A DNA stretch of 64,000 nt from Ardenticatenaceae bacterium (lineage in GTDB: Bacteria > Chloroflexota > Anaerolineae > Promineifilales > Promineifilaceae), in contig JACKCC010000008.1 of the NCBI GenBank assembly GCA_020634245.1, forward strand, positions 310,001 to 374,000. The letters run 5' to 3'. A program made the translations under genes and the position numbers. The notes under the pieces are model-generated. The model worked only from the letters and a program-made list of their open reading frames with translations, did not search any database and was not told the origin of the DNA. This document shows positions 1 to 8,182 of this stretch, one piece after another (positions within the stretch are counted from its first letter, which is position 1; every line of letters starts with the position of its first letter).

Positions 1-596
1 AAACTGATGAAACCACTTTGGTCACCGATCTGGAGTTAGTACGCGGCCCGGAGCCACCTTCCCATACCCACTCCAGTTGGATTACGCTGCACGGCAAAGT
101 GATCGATTCATCCTGCGCCGCCTGCCACAAACCGGCTGATGGTAATGTAGACTATACGCAGTTAACAGGCAAGCCGCCAGCCGATGGCTCTTTCTGCGGT
201 AATGCAGCCTGTCACGGCCCAGATTGGGAGTTTTCCGGCTTTGACTCACCGGAATTGCAGCCGGTTTTGGAGCGGCAAAAGTACATTTTGCTGAATACCA
301 GCCCCTATCTACTGGAAGGCGTGCCCCGTAATTACGAAGAAACGTTTAAGGCAATGTTTAACGGCCGTTGCACCGGCTGCCACAGTGGAAATAGCCCCGA
401 AGCCGGATTAGACCTCAGCAGCTATAAGACTATCATGGCCGGTTCACCAGATGGTCCAGTACTTATCCCTGGCGACCCCGACGGCAGCTTGATCATCCAG
501 CGCCAATCACAGCCCGATCCCCACTTTGGCCAGGTACTTCCCGATGAACTGGAAGCCCTGCGCGATTGGATAGCCGCTGGCGCGCCGGAAAAATAA
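1..596 (+). CDS. C-type cytochrome, C-terminal part (5' end outside window)
   Basis: The reading frame is open to the left edge (first full codon at position 3), so the true start lies upstream; the TTG at 18 is only the first internal start-like codon. The visible ~198 residues carry a CAACH motif, a CX4CH motif (CGNAACH, a spacing known from cytochrome c3-type proteins) and a CTGCH motif. The end reads LRDWIAAGAPE, the closing signature of secreted planctomycete-type heme c domains; the same idea (AWVEAGAPE) recurs in the six-module protein at 18141. Inferred role: secreted electron carrier with at least three hemes. A strong terminator follows. The signal peptide and any further hemes cannot be seen. 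Confidence 0.8.
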   Translation, partial: TDETTLVTDLELVRGPEPPSHTHSSWITLHGKVIDSSCAACHKPADGNVDYTQLTGKPPADGSFCGNAACHGPDWEFSGFDSPELQPVLERQKYILLNTSPYLLEGVPRNYEETFKAMFNGRCTGCHSGNSPEAGLDLSSYKTIMAGSPDGPVLIPGDPDGSLIIQRQSQPDPHFGQVLPDELEALRDWIAAGAPEK

Positions 597-660
597 CAAC
601 GGTCTATACCCATCAAACAGCGTCAGGCTTACGGTATTTAAAAGAAAAATCCATTACCCA

Positions 661-697
661 AAAACACCTCCAGGACTCTGTCTGGGGGTGTTTTTTT
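661..697 (+). terminator. Rho-independent terminator after the partial cytochrome gene
   Basis: Stem AACACCTCCAG / CTGGGGGTGTT with a short loop, followed by a run of seven or eight T. It lies about 65 bases after the stop codon at 596. Confidence 0.85.
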
Positions 698-748
698 AAT
701 CATAACAGCCAACCATTAACAAGCGTTCGTTTTTAACTTAGCGAAACA

Positions 749-960
749 CCCTCTCCCCAACCCACTCCCTTTGGGAGACATCCTCTCTTACTCTCTAAAT
801 GTTGAACCGGGTAACAACGTTGTCGTTTCGAGATCCGCCTAGAAATCCCTATGCACTTGCAAATTGGGCAGGATTGCTCTCTTCGTTCGGAGCAACTGTG
901 ACAACTTCATTGCCCGTTTTATTTCTTAAAAACCAACTGGGAGGGGATTAAGGGGAGAGC
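749..960. repeat. Imperfect inverted repeat of CCCTCTCCCC type in a non-coding gap
   Basis: The gap 597-1143 holds two terminators and this pair of arms: CTCTCCCCAACCCACTCCC near 751 and GGGAGGGGATTAAGGGGAG near 939, complementary with a few mismatches, about 170 bases apart. Such arms are common in dispersed non-coding repeats. I see no convincing gene between them. Confidence 0.4.
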
Positions 961-1030
961 TGCCAATCGCTGACTTATTATTGAATGCTTACCTAACCAT
1001 CCAGACCCCACCCCATGTCAGGTTATACAT

Positions 1031-1066
1031 AAAAAAGCGACACTCCAATAAGAAGTGTCGCTTTTT
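1031..1066 (-). terminator. Terminator of the 10-heme lipoprotein gene
   Basis: Perfect stem AAGCGACACT / AGTGTCGCTT with A-run and T-run on either side, so it can work in both directions. It lies about 80 bases beyond the stop of the minus-strand gene at 1144. Confidence 0.85.
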
Positions 1067-1143
1067 CGATTCAATTAACCTGTCACAAAATCATCATACG
1101 GCGAGATTCACCCTACTTTCCAACTTTGAGACAGAACCCAGAA

Positions 1144-3294
1144 TTACTCAGCTGCAATTGCCTCCGGGCGAGTCATCGCGCTCGTATCGGCACCTAGAGA
1201 ATTCAATGTGTCATACAACACCTGAATGATATAGAGACCGTTGTGAGCAAAGTTGCCCGGATCTTTCTGCACATATTGATAATTGTAAGTCGCACGCACC
1301 AAAGCCGGCGTCCACGTGGCATACCGTTCACCCGCACCATTGAAGAAATACGGGTAGCTGCTTCCATTATAGACAATGGGATCGACGCCATCGGTAGCTT
1401 CAGCATACGCTTGAATGGCTGCATACAACGCTTCGTTCATAGTTTCGATTTCGCCATATAGACCTTCAGTTACATCGCCATCACCATCGAAGTCAATTTC
1501 AGTGACGCGGATGCTATGCAGATCCTCGGCAGTATCGACACCATCATGGCAGTTGGAGCAAGATTCAACCTTGACTTCCAAAGCATGGGCACTGTGACAT
1601 TCAATACAGGTATCAAACGCTTCCACATGCGGATTGCGACCCAGATATTCCTGACCGGCAAATTCATAAATGCCTTTGACATCTGTGCCGAATAAGGTCG
1701 CGCCAGCAGCAAAGTAGTGAATATTGATAAAGCCCAGGCTGTCCGAGACTTCATTATCACCCAGAGCACCGATACGACGATCCACACTGGCCGCAGATTC
1801 ACGTCCTTGATGGCAGTTAATGCACAGGTTGCTGGCTTGCGCTTCCTCATCATCACCCAGGCTGACTGTCGCACCGCTGGGGAAGGTAACTTCCGGTGAC
1901 GCGTACAGGGCGAAGGTGGTGAGATCGCTGTGGCAGGTAGCGCAGTTCAAACCATTGGACGGTTCCTGGCTAATGGAGACGCCTTCGGTCAAGAAGAGCG
2001 GCAGCCCTTCAGACGTATGGCACTTGGTGCAAGAGGCAGACACAACACCTTCTTCATCCCAGTGACGGAATGCTTCTTCCGAACCGGCAAAGTGGCCATG
2101 ATCAATACGACGAACATTGGTCATATCCACCGGTGAAGACATACCCTGATTCAAGCTTTCGGTCGAATCGTAGAGAAGCTCGATGATATATTTGCCGCCA
2201 TGTGCAAATTCACCCGGATCTTTTTGGGAAACCTGGTAATTGTAAGCGGCCTGAGCCAGACGGGGCGTCCAGGCAGCAAAACGTTCGCCAGCTTCGTCAA
2301 AGAAGTAGGGATAAGCCGCTGCGTCGTAGGTAATGGTCGAGCCGCCAATTTCTGCCGAGTAGGCCTGCATTGCCGAGTATAGCAATTCCTGCATACCCTC
2401 GATTTCGCCCATGATACCTTCCTGCATGTTGCCATCGCCGTCATAGTCAACCAGTGAACCGGGCATACGGATGTTTACCAGGTCCTCAGCGCTGCTCACA
2501 TTGGTGTGGCAAACGGAACATTCTTCAACTTTGACTTCCAGGGTGTGGGGGTTATGGCAGTCGATGCAGCTGTCGTAGCCGGCTACGTGCTCGAATTTTG
2601 AGTCGTAAACTTTGCCATCATACTCGTAACCACCTTTAGCGGCCGTTCCGTACAATGTAGCAGCGGCAGCAAAGTAGTGGATATTGGAGAAGCCAACATC
2701 CTCACTGACAGTGTCCAGGTCAGCTATCGGGTCTAAACCGGCGTCCACAATACCCTGGTCAACCGTAAATTTGGAAGCGCGGCCTTGATGGCACTGCATA
2801 CAACGGGATTCGTCACCCAATCCATGAATTTCAATACCTGACGGGAAGACGACACTGGTCAGGCCGATAGTAACGTTGTTATGGCAGGCTTGACATTCGA
2901 TGGTCGTGCCAACTGGTACGTTGTTTTCAACTGTCCCAAAGGCCGTACCATCGGCACCCAGAAAGTCCAAATAACCGGGCGTGCTGTGGCACTTGGCACA
3001 ACTAGCGGGGACTTCTTTGGGATCTTCCTCGTTCCAGTGGATAAAGGCTTCTGCATCAGCCATGTTGTGGGGTGAATTAGCCCATTCAGCCTCAAAGGGT
3101 ATAACCGAGACGGCCGGTGCCGGCACTTCGGGCATCACTTCGACAACACGGGTGACTTCGACCTCAACGGTTTCCCCGGGTACTTCCACAGGGACTTCAA
3201 CAACGCGGGTTACTTCTACCGGCTCGCCAGCACAGGCGACCAGCACGGCAATCAAAAGTACTCCTAAAATGAATAAATATCGCTTCTTCAACAT
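1144..3294 (-). CDS. Decaheme c-type cytochrome lipoprotein (duplicated pentaheme unit)
   Basis: A 716-residue lipoprotein: MLKKRYLFIL signal, lipobox LVAC, then a long linker of TRVVEV/VEVP repeats typical of Chloroflexota surface lipoproteins. Ten CXXCH motifs fall in two homologous halves of five each: CAKCH, CQACH, CMQCH, CIDCH, CSVCH, then CTKCH, CATCH, CINCH, CIECH, CSNCH. Matching blocks (NIHYFAAAATLYG / NIHYFAAGATLFG; YNYQVSQKDPG / YNYQYVQKDPG) show an internal duplication. The ATG at 3294 is chosen over one at 3321 because AGGAGG lies 9 bases upstream and the signal peptide then starts correctly. Inferred role: membrane-anchored electron transfer. The physiological partner is unknown. 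CRP/FNR-like and other palindromes lie upstream. Confidence 0.92.
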   Translation of the reverse strand: MLKKRYLFILGVLLIAVLVACAGEPVEVTRVVEVPVEVPGETVEVEVTRVVEVMPEVPAPAVSVIPFEAEWANSPHNMADAEAFIHWNEEDPKEVPASCAKCHSTPGYLDFLGADGTAFGTVENNVPVGTTIECQACHNNVTIGLTSVVFPSGIEIHGLGDESRCMQCHQGRASKFTVDQGIVDAGLDPIADLDTVSEDVGFSNIHYFAAAATLYGTAAKGGYEYDGKVYDSKFEHVAGYDSCIDCHNPHTLEVKVEECSVCHTNVSSAEDLVNIRMPGSLVDYDGDGNMQEGIMGEIEGMQELLYSAMQAYSAEIGGSTITYDAAAYPYFFDEAGERFAAWTPRLAQAAYNYQVSQKDPGEFAHGGKYIIELLYDSTESLNQGMSSPVDMTNVRRIDHGHFAGSEEAFRHWDEEGVVSASCTKCHTSEGLPLFLTEGVSISQEPSNGLNCATCHSDLTTFALYASPEVTFPSGATVSLGDDEEAQASNLCINCHQGRESAASVDRRIGALGDNEVSDSLGFINIHYFAAGATLFGTDVKGIYEFAGQEYLGRNPHVEAFDTCIECHSAHALEVKVESCSNCHDGVDTAEDLHSIRVTEIDFDGDGDVTEGLYGEIETMNEALYAAIQAYAEATDGVDPIVYNGSSYPYFFNGAGERYATWTPALVRATYNYQYVQKDPGNFAHNGLYIIQVLYDTLNSLGADTSAMTRPEAIAAE

Positions 3295-3565
3295 ATTGTA
3301 AATCCTCCTAATCCGAAGCAATTTGAAAAATGTCTTTTTAATAAACCATATGTTGATTGAAAATGAGCCAGAGCCACCTTACAAAAGTGTTGAAGTCGCT
3401 ATTTGTAGGTAACGGCCGTTTCAATGAAACATATGTTTACCCAAAAGACAAAGAAAAGTCTGAAAAGACGATTACGAAGAAAGATTTGTCACTTCAATGG
3501 AGTTCACACCACCTCCTTCACAAAAACAAGAATCGTCTACTTTTACTGTTAATCTAACTATAGTC

Positions 3566-3593
3566 GTTTTGTGGGTAGAACAACCCATAAAAC
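3566..3593. promoter_or_regulatory. Inverted repeat, candidate operator (TGGGT-N6-ACCCA)
   Basis: GTTTTGTGGGT and ACCCATAAAAC form 11-base arms with one mismatch around AGAACA. The core TGGGT-N6-ACCCA recurs as TGGGT-N5-ACCCA at 3668. The gap 3295-3878 has no convincing gene and appears to be the control region of the decaheme gene (start 3294). Confidence 0.45.
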
Positions 3594-3645
3594 ATTAGTC
3601 GTTCATGAGTATACCCTAAGTATAAGGAAGTGTAAACAGTAAAAT

Positions 3646-3661
3646 AGTGACAAATGTCACA
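3646..3661. promoter_or_regulatory. CRP/FNR-family-like binding site
   Basis: AGTGACAAATGTCACA fits the TGTGA-N6-TCACA layout of the CRP/FNR family with one mismatch and includes a perfect GTGAC-N4-GTCAC palindrome. It lies about 350 bases upstream of the decaheme gene start, so distance is a weakness. No CRP/FNR gene is in the window. Confidence 0.45.
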
Positions 3662-3667
3662 AATTTA

Positions 3668-3682
3668 TGGGTGATTTACCCA
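3668..3682. promoter_or_regulatory. Palindrome TGGGT-N5-ACCCA, candidate operator
   Basis: Perfect five-base arms TGGGT / ACCCA around GATTT, directly after the CRP/FNR-like site; a second copy of the same core is at 3572-3587. Confidence 0.35.
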
Positions 3683-3731
3683 ATGTTCTTGCTGAGAGAT
3701 CGGGTCTTTCGTAGGCCAATCGCCCCACCCC

Positions 3732-3767
3732 AAAAAAACAAGGCCCTGATTTGTCAATCAGGGCCTT
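3732..3767 (-). terminator. Terminator of the NrfD/ferredoxin/octaheme operon
   Basis: Perfect 12-base stem AAGGCCCTGATT / AATCAGGGCCTT; read on the minus strand it is followed by a T-run (A-run at 3732-3738). It lies about 110 bases past the stop at 3879. Confidence 0.85.
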
Positions 3768-3878
3768 GCACAGTAATTTGTAAATTTTCCAGACCTTTTC
3801 GATAAGAAAAGATCATCAATTTGTCATAATCAATCAATCATAAGCGATTGTTCTAAACCCAATGGCAAAACGCCGATG

Positions 3879-5126
3879 CTACTCATGTGCGCCGGACTCT
3901 GCATGAGAAGAAGTGAACAGCGGTAAATACTTTGCTCCCAGTGTAAAGGCCAGCAAGGCGTAACCCAATACCCCCAGCGAAACAGAAACCTCTGTCCAGG
4001 ATGGTGTATAAGTAGCCGCAATTGCATTCCCCAACACACCTGGTGACCAACTGGGTGGCACTACCAAACCTGAGAGCGTCACATTCCAGCGGTTTACGAC
4101 AACTCCCACAACAATTAAGGCCAGGCCAACCATAAATACGCCATGCCGCCGCCGGAAGGGACGATTGAGCAGGATAACTGCCGGCACAACGCCGCACAAC
4201 ACCACTTCCAACCACCAGAAAGATTGGGTGTATGGTGTGGTGGCTTGCAAACGGGCCATTGCATCGGCCGTACCAGGCGCGTGGCTGTAGTAGTTTGTCG
4301 CTGCCCAGTCCCAAACCTTCAAATAAAGGTAAGCCAACAGCGCAAATGCCGACAACCGGGCGATGTCACGGCGCAAGAATTTGTCGATTAATTCTTTGCC
4401 GGTCAGCTTGCTGAGAACCATTGTCACTAACAAGGTCAATGAAACACCACCTGCCACCGCGGAAAGGATAAACATTACCGGCATAGATGGTTTAAACCAG
4501 ATGGCGCGTCCTGAGAGAACCCCATAAGTCGCCCCCAGAGATGATTGATGGAGTAGGGAAAGAGCCATACCCAGGACTGCCATGACTGGTGTCAATTTGT
4601 GTAATGAATGCCCAAATTTGGCCAGCTTGGGCCACCGAGCAAAGTATTTGCTATCAAAGACAATAGGAAGCACTTCAATAACCAACACAGTCGAATAGAG
4701 AATGACACACCAGGTGATTTCCCACAATACGGAATGGACATTCCAGTAGACAAGTGGGTGCCAGAAACGGTCGGGCCGTCCGATGTCCATAGCCAGGGCC
4801 AGCATGGCCGATGTATAACCAAGAAAGCCAACGAAAACGGCCGTTCTAGCAATCGGCTCAAATCGTTTAATACGAAACAGGTAAACAACCGCCGAAAAGG
4901 TAAAAGCGCCAGCCCCTAAACCAATTGCGGAAAGATCATGTGTAATCCACAAACCCCAGGGGACACGGTCACTTAAATTCGTAACTTGCAAACCCTGGGT
5001 CAGCGTCCGGTACATCCCGGTCACGCCAACACCTATCATGGCCAGTAAGATCGCTATCCAAACATAAAACGAGGTTGAACCCAAGAATCGTCGTCTAAAA
5101 CTAAAAGGTGGTTTTATTGCAGCCAT
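3879..5126 (-). CDS. NrfD/PsrC-family quinol-interacting membrane subunit
   Basis: A 415-residue integral membrane protein with about ten hydrophobic segments. The segment NLSDRVPWGLWITHDLSAIG after the first helix is typical of the NrfD/HybB/DmsC/HmcC group, which exchanges electrons between menaquinol and a periplasmic iron-sulfur subunit. It starts one base before the end of the ferredoxin gene, with an ACTTCCTCCTT-type Shine-Dalgarno complement inside that gene, so the two are translationally linked. With the ferredoxin and octaheme proteins it forms a three-subunit module like parts of Nrf, Hmc or alternative complex III; no molybdopterin or other catalytic subunit is present. Inferred: quinol:cytochrome c electron transfer, direction unknown. 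Confidence 0.9.
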   Translation of the reverse strand: MAAIKPPFSFRRRFLGSTSFYVWIAILLAMIGVGVTGMYRTLTQGLQVTNLSDRVPWGLWITHDLSAIGLGAGAFTFSAVVYLFRIKRFEPIARTAVFVGFLGYTSAMLALAMDIGRPDRFWHPLVYWNVHSVLWEITWCVILYSTVLVIEVLPIVFDSKYFARWPKLAKFGHSLHKLTPVMAVLGMALSLLHQSSLGATYGVLSGRAIWFKPSMPVMFILSAVAGGVSLTLLVTMVLSKLTGKELIDKFLRRDIARLSAFALLAYLYLKVWDWAATNYYSHAPGTADAMARLQATTPYTQSFWWLEVVLCGVVPAVILLNRPFRRRHGVFMVGLALIVVGVVVNRWNVTLSGLVVPPSWSPGVLGNAIAATYTPSWTEVSVSLGVLGYALLAFTLGAKYLPLFTSSHAESGAHE

Positions 5127-5942
5127 TTACACTTCCTCCTTAACAGGACGTACGTAATGAACTTTAGGCTCAGTTCCGTAATCTTCACGCAGTCTGAATG
5201 TCTCGTGCTCCTCAAGGAATTTTGAAATAGGGCTTTCCGGATTATTGGCATCGCCAAAGACACGCGCATTAACCGGACAAATCACCACACATGCTGGTGT
5301 TGCCTGCGGGTCTACCCCTGGGGTTAAGCCTTCAGACAGGCCACGGTCGATGCGATGGACACAGAAAGTGCATTTCTCTACCACACCGCGCGGCCGCCTT
5401 TCTACCTCGGCCGTACCCCATGTGGGCTGGTAAGAATTTTTCTCGTCTGACGGCGGCCCCCAATTAAAGCGGCGCACATCATACGGGCAGGCGACTTCGC
5501 AGTAACGGCAGCCGATACAGCGATCGTAATCCATAGAGACGATTCCATCTTCTCGAATCCAGGTCGCGCCAACCGGACAGACCTTTACACAGGGTGCCTG
5601 TTGGCAGTGAAGACACGGCCGTGTCATGAAAAAATCGGTGCCGCCTTCAGTACGTTCATGAAAACCAACATTCCAGCGCATCTCATCGTCAGGCACATCA
5701 TTAACCGCCTGGCAGGCACGCATGCAGTATTGACAGCCAATACATTTATCCAGGTCAATCCCCATGTGCCATTCATAAGCCCCACTGGCTTCCGTATGGC
5801 GGGTAATACCCTTAATCGCATCGGCTGACAGTGCGCCAGTCGTGATGGCCTGGGAAGCAACGGCCGTAACCCCCGTTGCTCCCAAAATCTTCAAAACATC
5901 CCGACGACTCAGTAATGCATCACTATTTTTCTTTTTCGCCAT
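5127..5942 (-). CDS. Periplasmic four-cluster ferredoxin subunit (NrfC/HmcB/DsrO type)
   Basis: A 271-residue protein with a Tat-like signal (LLSRRDVLKILGATG). It carries four cysteine groups for [4Fe-4S] clusters: CIGCQYCMRAC, CLHCQQAPCVKVCP, CIGCRYCEVACP, and CTFC paired with CVVICP after a longer insertion. This is the standard electron-transfer subunit that sits on an NrfD-type membrane protein. The ATG at 5942 is preferred over an in-frame GTG at 5957 because GAGGAAGA lies just upstream and the signal peptide fits. It overlaps the octaheme gene by 20 bases and abuts the NrfD gene, so all three are one operon. Confidence 0.92.
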   Translation of the reverse strand: MAKKKNSDALLSRRDVLKILGATGVTAVASQAITTGALSADAIKGITRHTEASGAYEWHMGIDLDKCIGCQYCMRACQAVNDVPDDEMRWNVGFHERTEGGTDFFMTRPCLHCQQAPCVKVCPVGATWIREDGIVSMDYDRCIGCRYCEVACPYDVRRFNWGPPSDEKNSYQPTWGTAEVERRPRGVVEKCTFCVHRIDRGLSEGLTPGVDPQATPACVVICPVNARVFGDANNPESPISKFLEEHETFRLREDYGTEPKVHYVRPVKEEV

Positions 5943-6948
5943 GTTCTTCTTCCTCACGTCGACGGGCGCGGATATTCTGGGCTACAAACCAGGCAGTCGT
6001 GCCCCCCAAGGTCAGGCCAACAACACCGCCCTGGAAAAGTAAGGTAACATTTTGATTCGCCAACGCTGCTTCCAACGCCTGAACCTGCTGCTCAGGTGTC
6101 AACCCTTCTTCCGCTGTTTCTTGCTGCAACAAAGTAGGTTTCGTCTCTACTTCCTCAGTAGTATTGTTTACTGCGGCCTTAGCCCCTTCTTCGTAACCCG
6201 GCAAATGGAATCCCGCATGCAGTGAATCGGTATGACAGGCAACACAGGTTGCTGGAGTGATGTTAAAGGCATGTCCCGTAGGTACAATACCATCATCTGG
6301 CACGGGATCGGGCGGAATAACCAGCGCGTGACAGTCTACACAACCAATACCCTTCTGCACATGCACATCCTCCAGGTAATCTTCCATGGAATCCTGATGG
6401 CAGTTAATACACAAATCATCTGGGTTCTCAAAGAGCCATTTCTGGCTGTGGGGATCATGACAATCCATGCACCCAATATCAGCCATTGAGTGTCCGGTCA
6501 CACGCCATTCACCCAACGTCGTCGTGTGACACTCACCGCAAAAGTCAGCATCGGCTTTAATCGGTACCGGTTCTGGCGGATGTTCTCCAGTTACTTCACC
6601 GTGACACGCAACACATTTCACACCTTCAGCCTCAAATTCTCCTGTCGAAGCTACGAAATTGGTTGTATGGCAGGCCAAACACTCACCTGGCTGCCCCATC
6701 CCCATCCATCTATCTTGAAATACTTCATCATCAAATGCATGAGCATGAGGGCTGTCTTTCCAGTGATTGGAAATATCCAGGTGACATTCCTGGCAATCCT
6801 GCGAGTCTTGAACCTCACCGCTTCCCTCATCAGTCTGCCGTGGTGGGGCTGCCGAAACAAGGTGGACAGTCAGTATCAAGCTCAGTATACCTACTGTTAA
6901 CCCGGCCAATAAAGACCAGCTAATCTCTTTTAGTCGCCATTTTTTCAT
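5923..6948 (-). CDS. Octaheme c-type cytochrome with C-terminal membrane anchor
   Basis: A 341-residue protein with an N-terminal signal or anchor (WSLLAGLTVGILSLILTVHL), eight CXXCH motifs (CQECH, CLACH, CVACH, CGECH, CMDCH, CINCH, CVDCH, CVACH) and a C-terminal helix (GGVVGLTLGGTTAWFVA) followed by a charged Arg/Glu tail. First gene of a three-gene operon; the ATG at 6948 has GAGGAAAAG directly upstream, better than the TTG-type start at 6966. It probably receives electrons from the ferredoxin/NrfD pair and passes them to soluble or surface cytochromes. Known octaheme enzymes have atypical catalytic heme sites (for example CXXCK); none is seen here, so I read it as a carrier rather than an enzyme. 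Confidence 0.9.
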   Translation of the reverse strand: MKKWRLKEISWSLLAGLTVGILSLILTVHLVSAAPPRQTDEGSGEVQDSQDCQECHLDISNHWKDSPHAHAFDDEVFQDRWMGMGQPGECLACHTTNFVASTGEFEAEGVKCVACHGEVTGEHPPEPVPIKADADFCGECHTTTLGEWRVTGHSMADIGCMDCHDPHSQKWLFENPDDLCINCHQDSMEDYLEDVHVQKGIGCVDCHALVIPPDPVPDDGIVPTGHAFNITPATCVACHTDSLHAGFHLPGYEEGAKAAVNNTTEEVETKPTLLQQETAEEGLTPEQQVQALEAALANQNVTLLFQGGVVGLTLGGTTAWFVAQNIRARRREEEEHGEKEK

Positions 6949-7027
6949 CTTTTCCTCACAAAACAATTACTCACTAACTGTATTTTTATTATTCTTTTCC
7001 AAAGTCAGCAGACAACGATGCGTTTCA

Positions 7028-7966
7028 TCAAATAATTTCTGCCTGCTCAGCATTTAGCTCTTTTACAATTGTTTCACGTTGCTCGATCGCAAAATTCCAA
7101 AAAGCTGTTTGCGCTTTTGTTGCCAATCGATTTGTTAAACGGCCAATATAAATATCCCGGCTCAACTCAATACCTTTAATTTGAACGGTTGCAACCTGTC
7201 CATTTACAAGTCTGCTCACAACCAAACTGGAAATAAATCCAGCTCCCAACCCTTCCTTAACAGCCAGGGCAATTGCTTCAGAATTGCCCAACACCAACAA
7301 CGTCTTTAAATCAATAATGTCAATCCCAGCATCAGCCAATGCGCTTTGAACCGTTACTTGTGTTCCAGAATTGTCCTCGCGGAAAATGAAATTGGTTTTG
7401 AATAACTCGTCAGGTTCGATTATTCCCTTTTTGGCCCAAGGATGACTGAGCGGCACAATCAGCAATACCCGGTCGGTCATAAACTTGCTGAACTCAATAT
7501 TCTTAAATGAAGTATGTGGAACGCTGGCAAGAGCAAAATGTATCTCTCCATTTTCCAGGGTCTGCAATGATTGATCCTGTGAGGCGACATGGCAGGAGAT
7601 TTTGACTTGAGGGTATGTGTTGTGGAACCGGGCTAATAATTGAGGCAGGATATATTTCCCAGGTGTCGTACTGCAACCCACCAGCAGATGACCATAAACT
7701 TCGCCCTGGAGTGACTTAATGGTTTCTTCAATGCGGATGGAACGGTTTACCATGTCTTGTGCCATGGGAACCAAGGCTTCACCGGCATCTGTGAGTTGTA
7801 GTGTTCGTCCGGCGCGAATGAATAAGGATTGACCGAAATGCTGTTCTAAAGATTGAATATGCTGGCTGACGCTTGGTTGACTCATGTGAAGGCGCCGCGC
7901 AGCCAACGTAAAATTTAACGTCTCGGCAGCCACCAAAAAAACATTTAATTGATGTGCATCCAACAT
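7028..7966 (-). CDS. LysR-family transcriptional regulator
   Basis: A 312-residue protein with an N-terminal winged helix-turn-helix (AARRLHMSQPSVSQHIQSLEQ, about residues 20-42) and a LysR effector-binding domain from about residue 90. Length and order are normal for the family; CysB/CbbR-like members are the closest by feel. It is transcribed away from the 12-heme/rhodanese genes, with 216 bases between, the usual arrangement for a LysR protein controlling its divergent neighbour and itself. I could not fix a T-N11-A operator in the AT-rich spacer. The ligand is unknown; a sulfur compound would suit the rhodanese neighbour, but that is inference. Confidence 0.92.
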   Translation of the reverse strand: MLDAHQLNVFLVAAETLNFTLAARRLHMSQPSVSQHIQSLEQHFGQSLFIRAGRTLQLTDAGEALVPMAQDMVNRSIRIEETIKSLQGEVYGHLLVGCSTTPGKYILPQLLARFHNTYPQVKISCHVASQDQSLQTLENGEIHFALASVPHTSFKNIEFSKFMTDRVLLIVPLSHPWAKKGIIEPDELFKTNFIFREDNSGTQVTVQSALADAGIDIIDLKTLLVLGNSEAIALAVKEGLGAGFISSLVVSRLVNGQVATVQIKGIELSRDIYIGRLTNRLATKAQTAFWNFAIEQRETIVKELNAEQAEII

Positions 7967-8182
7967 GATTCAAACCTCATTTGTGAACATTTTAACAAAT
8001 CCTATAACTAATTCAATGGGCTGGTAGTATATTTTAATTGCTTTTACTTATCGAAACCAAGAAGCAAAACCTATAAGAAAAACCTGTCGATGATATTGAT
8101 TTCACTATGCTATTTGTTATACTGATTGTGAAAATTTTAACGTTCTTATATTCTGTTAAGGTTCTGAATAAGGAAACATCTG

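Noticed and set aside
981..1229. Open frame on the plus strand across the terminator region
   Set aside because: Covers a terminator and runs antisense into the decaheme gene; no ribosome site and low-complexity composition.
3357..3557. Open frame upstream of the decaheme gene
   Set aside because: AT-rich Lys/Ser-rich product without a ribosome site; the region looks regulatory.
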